64,000 nucleotides of DNA from Persicaria tinctoria (Eukaryota; Streptophyta; Magnoliopsida; Caryophyllales; Polygonaceae): contig JBANSL010000001.1 in NCBI GenBank assembly GCA_037127255.1, positions 32,328,001 to 32,392,000 of the forward strand, read 5' to 3'. This document shows, piece by piece, positions 43,726 through 55,196 of the stretch. The first letter of the stretch is position 1; every line of letters starts with the position of its first letter. The notes below the pieces were generated by a model. It saw only the letters and a program-made list of their open reading frames with translations, did not search any database and was not told where the DNA came from. A program made the translations under genes and the position numbers.

Positions 43726-43794
43726 AGCCTATGCGGGAGTCGAACCCACGTATTTGCGCATAAGCACATCGCTCTACCATTGAGCTAAGAGGCT
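43726..43794 (-). tRNA. tRNA-like element (degenerate)
   Basis: The minus strand gives an acceptor stem AGCCTCT/ATAGGCT (6 of 7 pairs), D arm GCTC-AATGGTA-GAGC, T arm GTGGG-TTCGACT-CCCGC and good A and B boxes (TAGCTCAATGG, GGTTCGACTCC). It is only 69 nt: the anticodon arm folds best as TGTGC/GCGCA with a 4-nt loop TTAT, too short for a real anticodon. No amino acid is assigned. It is probably a tRNA pseudogene or organelle-derived relic that may still recruit RNA polymerase III. Confidence 0.5.
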
Positions 43795-44521
43795 TTTAAA
43801 GCAAAACAGAAGGAAAGAGCCAAAGCAAAACAGAAGGAAAGAGCCAATGAAATATAATGTGCTGACATGAAATAAAGTGCTGACATACTGCACTAATCAC
43901 CATTATGAAATAGGTGCTGACATAAAATCAACGAAATGAAGAACTTATGTAGGCAAACGAATATTAATTAAAATTGAAAACACTAGCCAAATTATGACAA
44001 ATATCACCTATACCAAATTAAAAGTACCTCAAAATAAGCCATAGTTATGCTAAGCAAAATTCCACTACTGGAACATAGAAGTGTTCAAAATCAAATTGAT
44101 TTGGACAAGAAACTTTGATGAATTAAGCTAATACAAAAGAATTACTCCGTAGTATATATTAAGCATTAGTTTGCAATTATAATGCCTAATTCCTTATGCT
44201 ATATAAACATTTACAGTTGTCAAGCAATTATAATTGTTAGATTATGCTGACCAAAAAAATAAAATTGTTAGATTACAGTTGCAAGGAATCAACAACCATC
44301 TGCGTTGTCGAGCGATTTCAATCAGGAATCAAAACATGCCAATCTTAAATTACAGTTGCACGAAAATGAATTTCATTTGTCGCTAAACGAAGATTGAAAT
44401 CTAGAAACAGAAAAAAACAAATGAAGACCGCCTTCCATATTTACCGAGATAGAAATCAAATCGAGATCAATACACAAACTGATGAAAATTCATAATTTGA
44501 AAGTAAAAAGGACTGAAGAAG
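43795..44521. other. AT-rich, no gene
   Basis: A 25-bp duplication (AAAGCAAAACAGAAGGAAAG, 43798 and 43821) and scattered GTGCTGACAT motifs. Nothing else is recognised. Confidence 0.55.
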
Positions 44522-45049
44522 ATGAATTTACCAGTTTCTTGGAATCGTTGGCCTTTTGAAGAAGATCGATCCAGGCATCGATGCTATGAACTGCGATCAC
44601 TTGTAATTATTGAGCTCGTCAACCAGATCGGCTCTACGGCGCCGGATCTGCACCCGAAGGAGGTGGATCTGGCGCCAGAGAGCCCGGATGCGACGGAATC
44701 TGGACGGTTGGGCTGGAATCGTACGTCGTCGATGTGCCGGAGGGGAACACGGATCTGGATGGTGATTGCACTTCACCGCGCTATGTCGGATCCACCGAGG
44801 AGATCTCGGATTTCAGAGGAGGAAGGGCGCTATCTCGGATCCACCGAGGAGATCTCGGATTTCAGAGGAGGAAGGGGATCTCGGATCCGGATGGTGATTG
44901 CACTTCACCGCGCGATCTCGGATCTGGATGTTTTGCAAAATAAAATCGCCGGCGAGCAGGTTGGGAGGGAGAAAGAGAGAGCGTGCGGAGATAGAGAGCT
45001 GGAGGAGAGAGAAAGGCGTTTCGGAGAGACGGTGGAGGCTTTTATTTAA
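44522..45049 (+). other. GC-rich block with nested duplication, dubious frame
   Basis: The frame is open for 175 codons, but the block is built from internal copies: GGATCCACCGAGGAGATCTC at 44789 and 44838, and GATGGTGATTGCACTTCACC at 44759 and 44892. It looks like 5'-UTR/leader material of a captured gene near the MULE's right end rather than a protein gene. No family is recognised. Confidence 0.35.
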
Positions 45050-45137
45050 GACATTTTGCAAAAATGTCCAAAAACGCGGATATTTTGCAAAATCAGCCAA
45101 ATTTCGTGGCTATTTTGCAAAACCGTCCATAGAAAAA

Positions 45138-46513
45138 GAGAAAATTTGCCCAACGGGCCTATTTTTTGGGCCTAAATGAGGGAGTGTCTCCCACCCTAGT
45201 CAAATTGGGGATTTGTCCATCAAAAATTTTCTGGACAAAATTACCCTCTAAACCTAATCTCATATCTCCTTATCCCTCTCCTTGATCCCTCGCCGATTCA
45301 GCACCAAAAGGTAAAAGAAACCCAAATCCTCAACCGGCTCCTCCGTCTCCTTCCTCGTCCTCCATCTCCTTCCTCAATCGGCTTCGCAGGAGACAGCGGC
45401 GGGAACGACCACCGCAAGATCCGCCTCATCGTGCTCCGCGACAGGCAACGACGGTGGCGGTGGAGGAAGATGCGGCCTGTCGTTTGCGATTTGGCCATGG
45501 AATCAGCGTCCCTCCGATTTTAGCAGATGCGACCTTGTTTCCGATCTCGATCTCGATCCCTGGATCCACAATCGGCCTCTCGCGGTGTGTAGTTCGGGTC
45601 CTATTTCGCCGCCGAATCTGGATCCCCCGTCCTCTGCCTCCAATGGCGTCTCCGATGTGCGGTCGTGGCGTGTCCTTAGCATCCACTAGTTGTTTTGCCT
45701 TCCGATACTGGATGAGTCTTTAGCATCCAGTCTCACAGGTTTTTTCCAGTTGTTGCGACTTCCGGATTCCTTTACTTCACTGTAGTTTTTGTCGAGATTC
45801 TTATTTGAAGAGTATGAACTTTTGATCAGTGAAGGTGAAGCTATTTGAAGAGTATGAATTGAACTGTTGTTTTGCAGCATAATTGGTGTTCATCTTGTAT
45901 CAATTGTGCTTGCTTTTGAATAGTGAAAGTGAAGTTATGGAAATCAGTACTATTCGCGTTATTGTTTTTTTTTAACGTTGTCGAAACCGGAGTTGCTGAA
46001 ACTCCGATTTCAGCACTGTTGTTGATGCCGAAATCCCGATTTCAGCACTGTTGTTGATGCTGAAACCCCAGTTTCAACAACGTTGTTGATGCTAAGCCCA
46101 CGGTTTCAGCAACGTTGTTGATGCTGAAACCCCGATTTCAGCAACTCTGGAAACGCGGAAAAAAAAATGAAAAAAAAAAAGAAAAACAAAACTGCTGAAA
46201 CGGATGGTGGCACAGGGATTTCAGCAACTCTGGAAACGCGGAAAAAAAAAATGAAAAAAAAGTGGAAAAAAAAACTGCTGAAACAAATGGTGGCACAGGG
46301 GTTTCAGCAACTCTGGAAATGCGAGAAAAAAAAACCGAAAAAAAAACCGAAAAAATAAACCGAAAAAAAAGCGAAAAAAAAAACTGCTGAAACAGAAGTT
46401 AGCAAGTTCGTTTCAGCAGTGTCAGAAAATTGGTGGACGTTTTGCAAATATGGAGAGGGTGGGAGCCTTTTTCCTTATAAGGTCCAAAAATTAGGACATT
46501 CTAGTAATCACCC
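45138..46513. mobile_element. Second MULE-like element (1376 bp), 9-bp target duplication
   Basis: ATAGAAAAA flanks both sides (45129-45137 and 46514-46522). The inverted ends share ...CTA(T/A)TTTTTGG(G/A)CC...CTCCCACCCT over about 70 bp, with indels. The interior has a GC-rich block (45300-45680) with no recognised protein and a repeat array. There is no transposase. It sits directly against the right end of the 37660-45128 element, with no spacer other than the duplication. Confidence 0.8.
45990..46425. repeat. GCTGAAA/TTTCAGC repeat array
   Basis: In 45990-46150 a unit of about 33 bp (TTGATGCTGAAACCCCGATT plus TCAGCAACG) is repeated about five times. In 46150-46400 a larger A-rich unit of about 76 bp is repeated about three times. 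Each unit pairs GCTGAAA with TTTCAGC, so it can fold into small hairpins. Confidence 0.85.
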
Positions 46514-46825
46514 ATAGAAAAATTACATACAATAAAAAAATGAGTATATTATAATAGACTAATTAATTGCTTCTTTTAAAATTATGTCAAAAAAATTACC
46601 AATTATAAAACATGTGTATAGACAAATACGCTTATACATTGAAATATTAAATTTAAAAAAAAAACAATTACGTGTGAATAAAATAAAATAAAATGAGTGG
46701 TATTTGATATACTAATTGCTCATTTCAAAATTATGTGAAAAAAGTTACCAAATGTATACGATATGTGTACACAAATAATAAAATGTAGAAATAAAAAGTA
46801 AATATGTGGCAAATTTCAATTGAAT
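46514..46825. other. AT-rich spacer
   Basis: Similar in wording to 37420-37560 (ACATGTGTATA..ACAAATA, AAAAAGTTACCAATTATAAA), so flanking DNA of both MULEs seems to share an ancestral repeat. No gene. Confidence 0.4.
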
Positions 46826-46860
46826 ACATGTGTGGTGACATGAAATTTTTTTGATGACAG
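46826..46860. repeat. Left remnant of the 92-bp satellite
   Basis: ACATGTGTGGTGACATGAAA then TTTTTTTGATGACAG matches one end of the satellite unit found at 58422-60262. It shows that the LTR element at 46861-58416 inserted inside the array. Confidence 0.9.
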
Positions 46861-49800
46861 TGTAACGACCCAGATTTATGATTTCCGGGTTACGTTTCAA
46901 GGGATAAAACCCCTTGTTCGGATCTTGCAATCCAAGTACGGGCCGAGGTTTGAAATTCAATTTTAAGGTCAATAATAAAGGGGGATTTCAAACCCTAAAA
47001 ACATCGAAGGGCCGTTGGGTACCCTTGACCTGTCCTAAGACTATGTCGCGGAATCCATTTCAAACGGAAGTAAGGCGAAAACAGAGTAAAGATACAAGGA
47101 ACCCCGTCATATAGACATCGAGCACCGGTCAAAACCAAAGCATGAGTGTTTAATTACCATTTTACTAAATTATGATATTAGCCAGATTCTTCGATTCGCC
47201 AACAGGGAACCCCGTCATATAGACATCGAGCACTCAAATCTGCAGAGAATACCTTTAAAAGAAGAACGGGGAAATGAGTCAGATCAAGCCACTCATGCGG
47301 GACCGGCAGTCCTCGCTGAGGCCACATAGTATGTGCTATACCTAATAAAGATGCTCTAATGCAGTACGAAAGTTAAACACACTAGCATGCTCCTAGTTAT
47401 AATAATGTGCAGAAATACTGTAAAGGGCCCAAGACAATGCCAAATGGCATATCCCTCTCCTACCTCCACCCCCTTCCGATAGGGCGGAGACTGGCCAGCT
47501 CGTGAATGCATTCCATCATAATCGGGAGGCACGCATGCCTAACCCGCTCCACAATAAAGCCCGCATGCATCTCATAATATAAGGAAGTTCATGACTCGAT
47601 TGACTCAGGGTACCCGATGAGGCTGGGCTACCCTATGACCCTAGCAAAGACTCTAGGACTATCACAGATAACGGCCGTTCTGTTTCACACGCATAAAGTA
47701 AGCGGATGCTCATTCAATTAGTGCAACCTAAACAAGATACTACATGGCATGCTTTTATGCATATGCAACACCTAACATAAAATGCAACAACAGGCATGAA
47801 TGTCCAACCTGAGTAAGCCCCCTAGGGAACTTACCTGAAGATGCAGAATAGCAGGATAATACAAGCAAGGGCCCAAATGCAAGTCCAAAGCAATCCAACC
47901 GTAATACACACCTATCATCAAGCAATTTCCATAAGCTACCGGGCCAACATTTTCACACACATGAACCCAAGTTCTCAACATACTCGAAACCAATCGATAG
48001 TGAAACCATTTTCCAAAACCTTTAGCTTAGATCAACATCAACCAAAATCATTTACTTCCAATCGACCCCATTGATAAAATCGTACCAACTGTATTTGCCA
48101 AACTCTTAAATCACCCAATTAAGTCAACTCGTATTCAAAATAATTTCTCAAATCATACTTGGCCAAATTCCGACATTTATCATTTAAATCCTTAACAATA
48201 TTCCCAAAATCATTTTATGAACACAATCCCGGCATGTTTATTTTCAAAATCATTTCATAAATAAAATCCGACATTTAGTCACAAAATAATTCTATTTCAC
48301 AACCATATTTATAAATCATAACTCATAATTCATTTCAAATTCCTAAAATCACAATTTAGAACAACACTAAATACATATCCCAAATAATGTCTCCTTTAAA
48401 CCATTTTATAATATAAAATAATAATTTCAGAATTATATATCCTCAAAACATAATATTTTAGTAATACTACTAATTTAGTAATCAAATAAACATCATATAA
48501 ATAATACATAACAACACATAAACATTAACCCAAAGCCAGAGAAATTGAATGCTGGCCGGCCCAACCCGAGACAAAAACAAGCCCAACTGAATCCAAACCT
48601 CTCAACCCGGAAAAGAAGTCCAACCCGAAACCTTATAACCCGAAAGCTAGAATCCGGATCTGGCCCAATAGAAAAGAAAGAAGAAGGCCCAGGCCAACCC
48701 ATCTGATTTGAAGACCCCAAACCCGAACCGGTTCCCAGGAAAAAAAGAAAAAAAAAAAAAATCCGGTTTGCCTTGAACCCGCCTTCCCCAATAGAACAGG
48801 CCCCTGTCCGACGTTGCGCGGCGGAAGAAGAAGAGGAGGGGCTTCTAGCCGGCGGTTCCCGACCCCAAGGCTCGCTCAATCGGACCGACATCAATTCCGA
48901 CCCCAACCCAGGCAATGAGAGCTAAACGCGAGAGAAGGAGACTCACCGAGGGACTCAAAACGTCGCCGGAAAACTCGATCGACGCTCGGTGTGGCTCGTC
49001 GGAGGCGGAATCCCAGAGAGCTTAGCCTGGGTCGAATATCGAAGGTCAAAAGGTGCGTCTTTATGGTGGTTTAGAGAGAAAGGAGGAGGAACGACCTTAC
49101 CGGACTCAGATCGGAAAAACAGGGGAAGCGAGGAGCAAGGGCGTCGCGGTGGCGTCTCCGGCGTGCTTCTGGGCGGCTCAGGCTCGTCCTCGGCCATCGG
49201 GGAGCTGCTGTTGGGGGTTGAGGAAGGAGGAGGAAGGGATTGCAAATTCTCAGCCTCGGCTCGGCCTCGCTCTCGGGCGAAGACAAAGAGGTGCTCGCGA
49301 CTTCAATGGTGGACGGAATGACGACGACGACGACCGGAATAGTGACTCTGTGGAGGTGAAGGCGGGGTGAGATGGTGCTAGTGTGCAGTGGCCAAGTGAT
49401 GAGGGAATGGGAGGGTGGCGAATTGCTCCGGCAACAAAAGAGGGAGAAAAGGGGAAAACTTGTGAAGGGTTGTGTTTGTGGGTGTCTAGGGGTGTGGGTT
49501 GTCTTCAGATTTAAAACAAGGAGGAGAGAGGCATGGGGAGCTATCAGGTTTTGGGCACAAGGAAAGGGGAGCAAGGTTTGTCATTATGCCCAAAAGAGAG
49601 TGCACAACTTGGGAGAGAAAGGATAAGATTTGCCACAATTGGATGGGAGGAAGGAGGGAGGAAGCTTTTGCTTCAATTCAACACAAGGAAATCACACAGG
49701 GATGGATTTCGGATGGACATTGAGAAAGAAGACAAAGGTGAGGGAGGAGGAAAGAAAAAGGGAAAAGAGAGAAAATAAGAGGGGTCCCAAAATCACAATT

Positions 49801-50091
49801 CAAATACCCGGAAATAAATCTTGAAACCCGATCTCTCTCAGCCTTATCCCGACTCAATTCAAAACGATTTTTAAATTTCCAAATTCGAGTTTAATTAATA
49901 AAATCCAAATATCATTTTTCCGAATTTTTGACATATGAAAGCGGAATAAGGTCTACTTTGCATAAATTTTAAAATTTTGTCGGAATCCGCTTTAATAGTT
50001 TCGAGTTAAATTTAGGATGAGTTTTTCTTAAAATATTCGATTTAAATTCGTTTTTATGAAAATTAGGATTTAAAAAATCCGAGCCTTTACA
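46861..50091 (-). repeat. 3' LTR of the LARD-like element
   Basis: 3231 bp, about 98-99 percent like its partner by eye. It carries a GC-rich segment (48830-49330) with open frames at 48955-49245 and 49071-49574 that match nothing and exist in both copies. At 47097-47131 a 9-codon patch (GAACCCCGTCATATAGACAT...) replaces the sequence found in the other LTR. Confidence 0.92.
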
Positions 50092-53000
50092 TCATCCACC
50101 TCTAAAAACAAGTCTCGTCCCCGAGACTAAAACCAAAATAAGGTAGAGGATGAAGTTGAAATTGATGAGTCCAAGGACCATGTCCAAAGATCTTGTAATC
50201 TTCTCGGTTGCGTCTTCCGAGATTCTCACAACATCCTAGTCACGGTCATGACATCTCCAATTGGCCTTGACAAGTATGCAATAAGCGCCCCTATCACATC
50301 CTTGCTTCGACTTTTCGGAAGTACCACAACTCTAAAAGTTCTACAATGTCATCACTAGGTCTTAGCAAGTACCCTACAAGCGCCATCATAGAATGCTTGT
50401 ATCCACTTCGTGAAGTATCATAGAGTTGCTCGGGTTAGAAAAGTTTCTAAAGAGATTCCGCATTTGAAAATAAAGATTAGCCTCAAAATATCGATATCGT
50501 TCATTCTTTACAATCAAAGTTGGTTTTTTTTTTTTCAAAATCGTCCAAAATCTTCAAATAAGACGTCTAATCAAGCAAACTTACACCAAAACAAGTCAAA
50601 TCATTTCAAATCAAGATTTTGTCAAAATCTCCCAACCACCAGATTAGTTTCTCGCATATCAAACAATCAAATTCAGAAGTTGGGAGGTGGAATCAACCAC
50701 CTCTAAGGGCTAATCCCATATTCTCTTCCTAGTTTCCAGAATCAAGTCAATCTATCAGTCTCAATTCAAGCAAGATTCACAAGTCATAAGCAATGCATAA
50801 CCACATAACCAATCGATCCACAACGAGTACATCATACGACAAGTCTCAACCATGTATCCACACAGTTCCACAAGGTCACATGAAGCATCTCCACATCATA
50901 CTAAAGGTCCTAATATGCATCTATGACAAAATGATTACACACATCTCAATATCACACCAAAGTCATAAAAGGTAACCCTTACCATAGAGTCAACGAATCA
51001 AAACTCATTGTCAACACATCAACACAACAAGTCATGCCGTTAAGATTCGGCAAAAAGGGAAGATCAACCAATATATCAATCATCAAGGTGTCAACATGCT
51101 CGAAAGACATTACTGTAACTCATCACAATATCATATAACATTCATTTAGTAATTAGGCACCATTATCTTACATATACAAGTCATATTCATACTCCAATTC
51201 ATATTCATTATTTAACATATCCCTAGTCAGGCTTAATGACCATACAGCATAACATTATTCTTTCACATAATAACACATTATTATCTTACGTATCATGTCA
51301 CAACATATCCTATCATGCTTCTAAATGACATAACAGGATAACAAAACATAAATATATCATGATAACCCTTGTCACTACTAACTAGATTTTAATATTGCAG
51401 ATCAGTATGTAATATCATCGTATATCAGGTTCATCATGGTTGCTATCTAGCATCATGCCAGCAAATATAAATAAACCACATCATCAAGAAAATTCTCACA
51501 TCATACCAGTCAAATTAAAACAGAATCCCCACTTGCCCATCTCCACTCTCAAGCCAAGACTAGTCCTCTTCTAGACTCGCCAACGTCAACTCACACAAAA
51601 ATTCTCCAAAGAAATCCCAATTCCTCTCGATACTCAAATCTTACCCCTCCTTCCGCTAATCACTACCACACCATCCACCTCTAAGAACCCAACTCTTATC
51701 TTTAACTTCACACCCGATAACCCTCTCATACTATATCATCAATACTCTCAAAAGTCATTCCCCACACTTCATATACTACTCAAGACATCACAAACATCAT
51801 ACCCTACCAACATTTCTCTCTCGTGATTTGCCTAATAAACCATCGGTCATCCTAATCGCTCAATTTCTTTCACCACTCTCCAACCACACCACCAAATGAT
51901 CTCACCCACATGTTTAAAGGAGAAACAATCATGGAATCATCACACATAAGGTCTACATCATGCAACTAGCATTCATAACATAATATCATGGGTTCAACAA
52001 GTCTCAGTCTACCATCATGCTCAATAACCATCGCAACATCATATATGAACATAATCAAGTCAAGCTAACATGTTGCATTAACCTTATCAGATACAATTCA
52101 TGCTTCTTAGCATATGCAGTTCACATTTTACAAGCAAAGGAATTCAAATCAAATCCTCGACACGTGCTTGTTCCACCGACATCATTGATCCTGAGGCTCG
52201 TGGGTTATGGGCCCACGCTTCTACTGCGCCGCTCTATCGTTATCCCACCTTCCGTTCTCTTTCCCATGTGATCGCTCATCCAAGTATCGCGGAGAAGTAT
52301 AAGTTAGCAGGGATACGGGAGTGAGAAGGACAGACAACCCAAAGTCCCTTCCGGAAACAAACACAGACCGACACTAAAGACAACAACTAGAGACAGAACA
52401 CCGATCCGAGAATAGTAACGATGCCCCTATGGAAGTCTACCAGGTTATAATTGCGACAAGCAAATACGAATTCACCATGGAGCACATCAGTCACTTTAAT
52501 TCACACTAACATGTACCTATCTCAAGAAAAACAACAGACGTATTAATTCCAAAAGAAACGATCGAATCCTACACAGATGCATGTGAGGCGAGCTAGGAGT
52601 CTATTATTCAATGGAAGCAGATATGCCTAGCAACTTCAAGAAAGCTATCCGGAACCAGCAATAATCATGTGTGATTCGAAGTCATGTGGGATTTAATGAA
52701 GATAACAAGTATCATGTATACAAAAGGGTGTACAAGCATGAACAAGTGAGGTCAAATATAGCATGGCGAGGTATATCATAACAACAAGACTAAGTGTCAT
52801 ACGAGAATACATAAGAGCAGCATGGTAACTATCACATCTGACAATAATAATCATATAACAGGTTTAGAATGACATGAAACCTTACGACGAGATACACTTA
52901 GAAGGCATATGTCCTACATGATGCTAACGATACATGATAAGGCATGGGCATAGTCAAGAGTCATTAAGAGGAGTTCCACATAATATTCACGAAACATGAG

Positions 53001-55196
53001 GCATCATCAGAGTAACAAGAAGAACATCACGGGCGATGGATTATAATTATGCCAAGAACGAACCAGCATAGGGCACATATATGTTACAATAGTCATCACA
53101 TCATAGAACAAGTACAACTCGTGATCATTTAGCGAATCATTCTAGAAATCATAAGCCCTACAAGACACTACTAGCACATATCGAATATGAACACAATCGA
53201 GGTAACTCGACTAAATCCGTCCTAACATTCATGCATCATGTGTATGCGAAATCATGACATAGTGTGGTGTGTGATCACGCGAGGTACCAAATCATACATT
53301 CATGCAGCACAAGAGGCTATCCTAGATTAATAGGGGAACACTACCGAGCGATAACAGGTAAGCATATAGGATTCACCATCACGGAAAGCAAGTCAATTAT
53401 CGAATTCAACATTAATCTAACCAGGATGAACACAATCTTTTAAGAGAGTAGCAGGAGGAGAGATTCACACTATCAGGGACCTATCTCGAGAGAGAATCAT
53501 CAGTAATGCAGACATGGTATAAATCCGCACACATCATAACCAAGGACCCTACATGATGCTAATGGCATAACATGACATTTGATACATACATGCACTTGAT
53601 TGACTAACACAACGATGTGTAAGAAATCACGTTAGCATGGTCCATCGATGTAGAAGCATGAGAGGAATCTAGCAATGCATTTACCCAAATATCGCTTCAA
53701 ATAGCAGGATCACAATCAAAACTACTAATTTAGCCAACAAGCCATGGGTACATCAACCATTCATGCTGGGGAGATCATCCTATGACATTCATACAAAGGC
53801 AGTTCATCACACTACCATGGACCTAATCCGGGAGGAAGCAATAATCACATAGGCTCATATCATGTCATTCATGCTTCTAATCAATCAGTAGTACGATCAT
53901 TATAACAGTTTAGTTAAAAATGCAAAGACGACACGTAATCATGATAAGAAGCGAGATGCAATAGGAGACCTAAGCAATGTGACCAACATGGATAAATAAT
54001 GACATACAACCACGAATTTTACATTAAAGATCATCATCATAACATTTATTGGGAACTATGTATCATATAGGGCATGTTGACATCAAGTTGTAACACTTAT
54101 CAAGTAGGAAACTTGCTTCATCAAGATAACAAAATTTAACGATCACACTATCATGAACCTAGTAGAGTAAAATCATGCTGATTCATTTCATGCAGCTAAC
54201 ACTTCCATTCAATCCTACGATCAATAGGCCAAGTAAACATGCTATAACAACATATAATCATGGTAGAAGCCAAGACATAACACAAGACCTAAGCAATGTA
54301 ACCAATCATAGATGCAACAACACGAGTAGCTTTTTAACAATGATCATTCGCAGGGTACATGCCAAAGATTACATAATTATATCATGCAATTCAGAGGGAG
54401 TCACAATTACAATCAGACAGAGATCCCTAAGGGAAGTCATTGACTTTTCCCAACCGACTCATCACCCCTCTTTCCCGTGGGACTCTGGTATAACTCTTTG
54501 TGGTAAGAAAATAAAGGTTGACCATCATATGAATCAAGAAGGACAACCCCATGACACCTTACTTTTGACTCAAAATGCCATCAAGAACCACCTTCTAATA
54601 CTCACTCAGAGAACCTTCATAGCCATACATGATTCCGACACAATTGTTTACCAACCCAATTTCCCGTGTAAGACACTGACATCCAGGAAAAGGCTAGATA
54701 GAACAGTCAAGGGTTTAACATAGTGGAAGGGGTTGTTCCACACAAGTTGGGTTTGACCACACAGAAACAAGGGTACTCCCACTATCCTGTTTTCACAGAT
54801 CAGTCAATACACATTTAATTGTTAGGCATACCAATCAGATATCTAGCATAGCAAGCACTCAACACAGATTCAGTTAGTGACACTCATAATGACCTCCTTG
54901 GAGTCTTCCAGACCCATCTGTAAAGAACAAGCTAATATTTCGCCTACCCATTTCCAACTACATCCAATAGGGATGGTCTAACGTCTTTCTACCCACTCGA
55001 TTCCCTCTTTAGTCGGTTTCCCATATTTTATGATAAGTCAAGTTCATTACTTAGTCCAATTTCGGTTAGGCCTCTTAACTTCATTTTGCCCCTTTAAAAC
55101 ACTTTCAAATCATTTGAAATTCATGGGCGGTTTTCCAAAACATACACTCGACCCTTGCGTACCCGAATTGCACAACATCAGCTCTGATACCATCTT
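50092..55196 (-). other. Non-coding interior of the LARD-like element
   Basis: The plus strand is strikingly poor in G and rich in CAT/ACA words, so the element's RNA would be poor in C. A hairpin AGTCTCG/CGAGACT lies at 50111-50128 beside the 3' LTR. In the element's sense this edge reads like the tail of a gypsy pol frame (VSGTRLVFRGG). A GC-richer island at 52155-52330 has no recognised product. The longest frame (54175-54723) is not coding-like. Confidence 0.7.
55181..55192 (-). other. Primer-binding site (tRNA-iMet) of the LARD-like element
   Basis: TGGTATCAGAGC on the minus strand, 4 nt inside the 5' LTR. It is the standard plant initiator-Met tRNA complement and fixes the element's direction. 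Confidence 0.9.

Larger units (their letters stand above)
37660..45128. mobile_element. Large putative Pack-MULE (about 7.5 kb)
   Basis: Inverted ends of about 70-75 bp, roughly 75-80 percent alike: left 37660-37738 (...TTTTTGCAAAATGCCCGCG) and the reverse complement of 45055-45128 (...ATTTTGCAAAATATCCGCG). Inside, all on the plus strand, are exon pieces of an aspartic protease, a pectin acetylesterase and a DUF1771 protein. GC-rich leader-like blocks lie just inside each end, as in Pack-MULEs. There is no transposase. A clean 9-bp duplication was not found; the right flank is occupied by a second MULE. Nested later insertions are possible. Confidence 0.6.

Noticed and set aside
43726..43794. 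Functional tRNA-Ile(UAU)
   Set aside because: UAU would fall at the anticodon only with an unpaired stem; the element is 69 nt and the best fold leaves a 4-nt loop.
44522..45049. 175-codon plus-strand frame as a gene
   Set aside because: It is made of internal duplications near a MULE end, with a shifted frame equally open; no family match.
48493..49574. Minus-strand frames of 140, 96 and 167 codons, repeated at 56817-57898
   Set aside because: They lie inside LTRs, overlap one another in different frames, and are proline/serine-rich translations of GC-rich DNA without a known domain.
50092..55196. Possible gag-pol in the LARD interior
   Set aside because: No zinc knuckle, protease DTG/DSG, RT YxDD or integrase motifs were seen on either strand by eye; decay cannot be excluded without a profile search.
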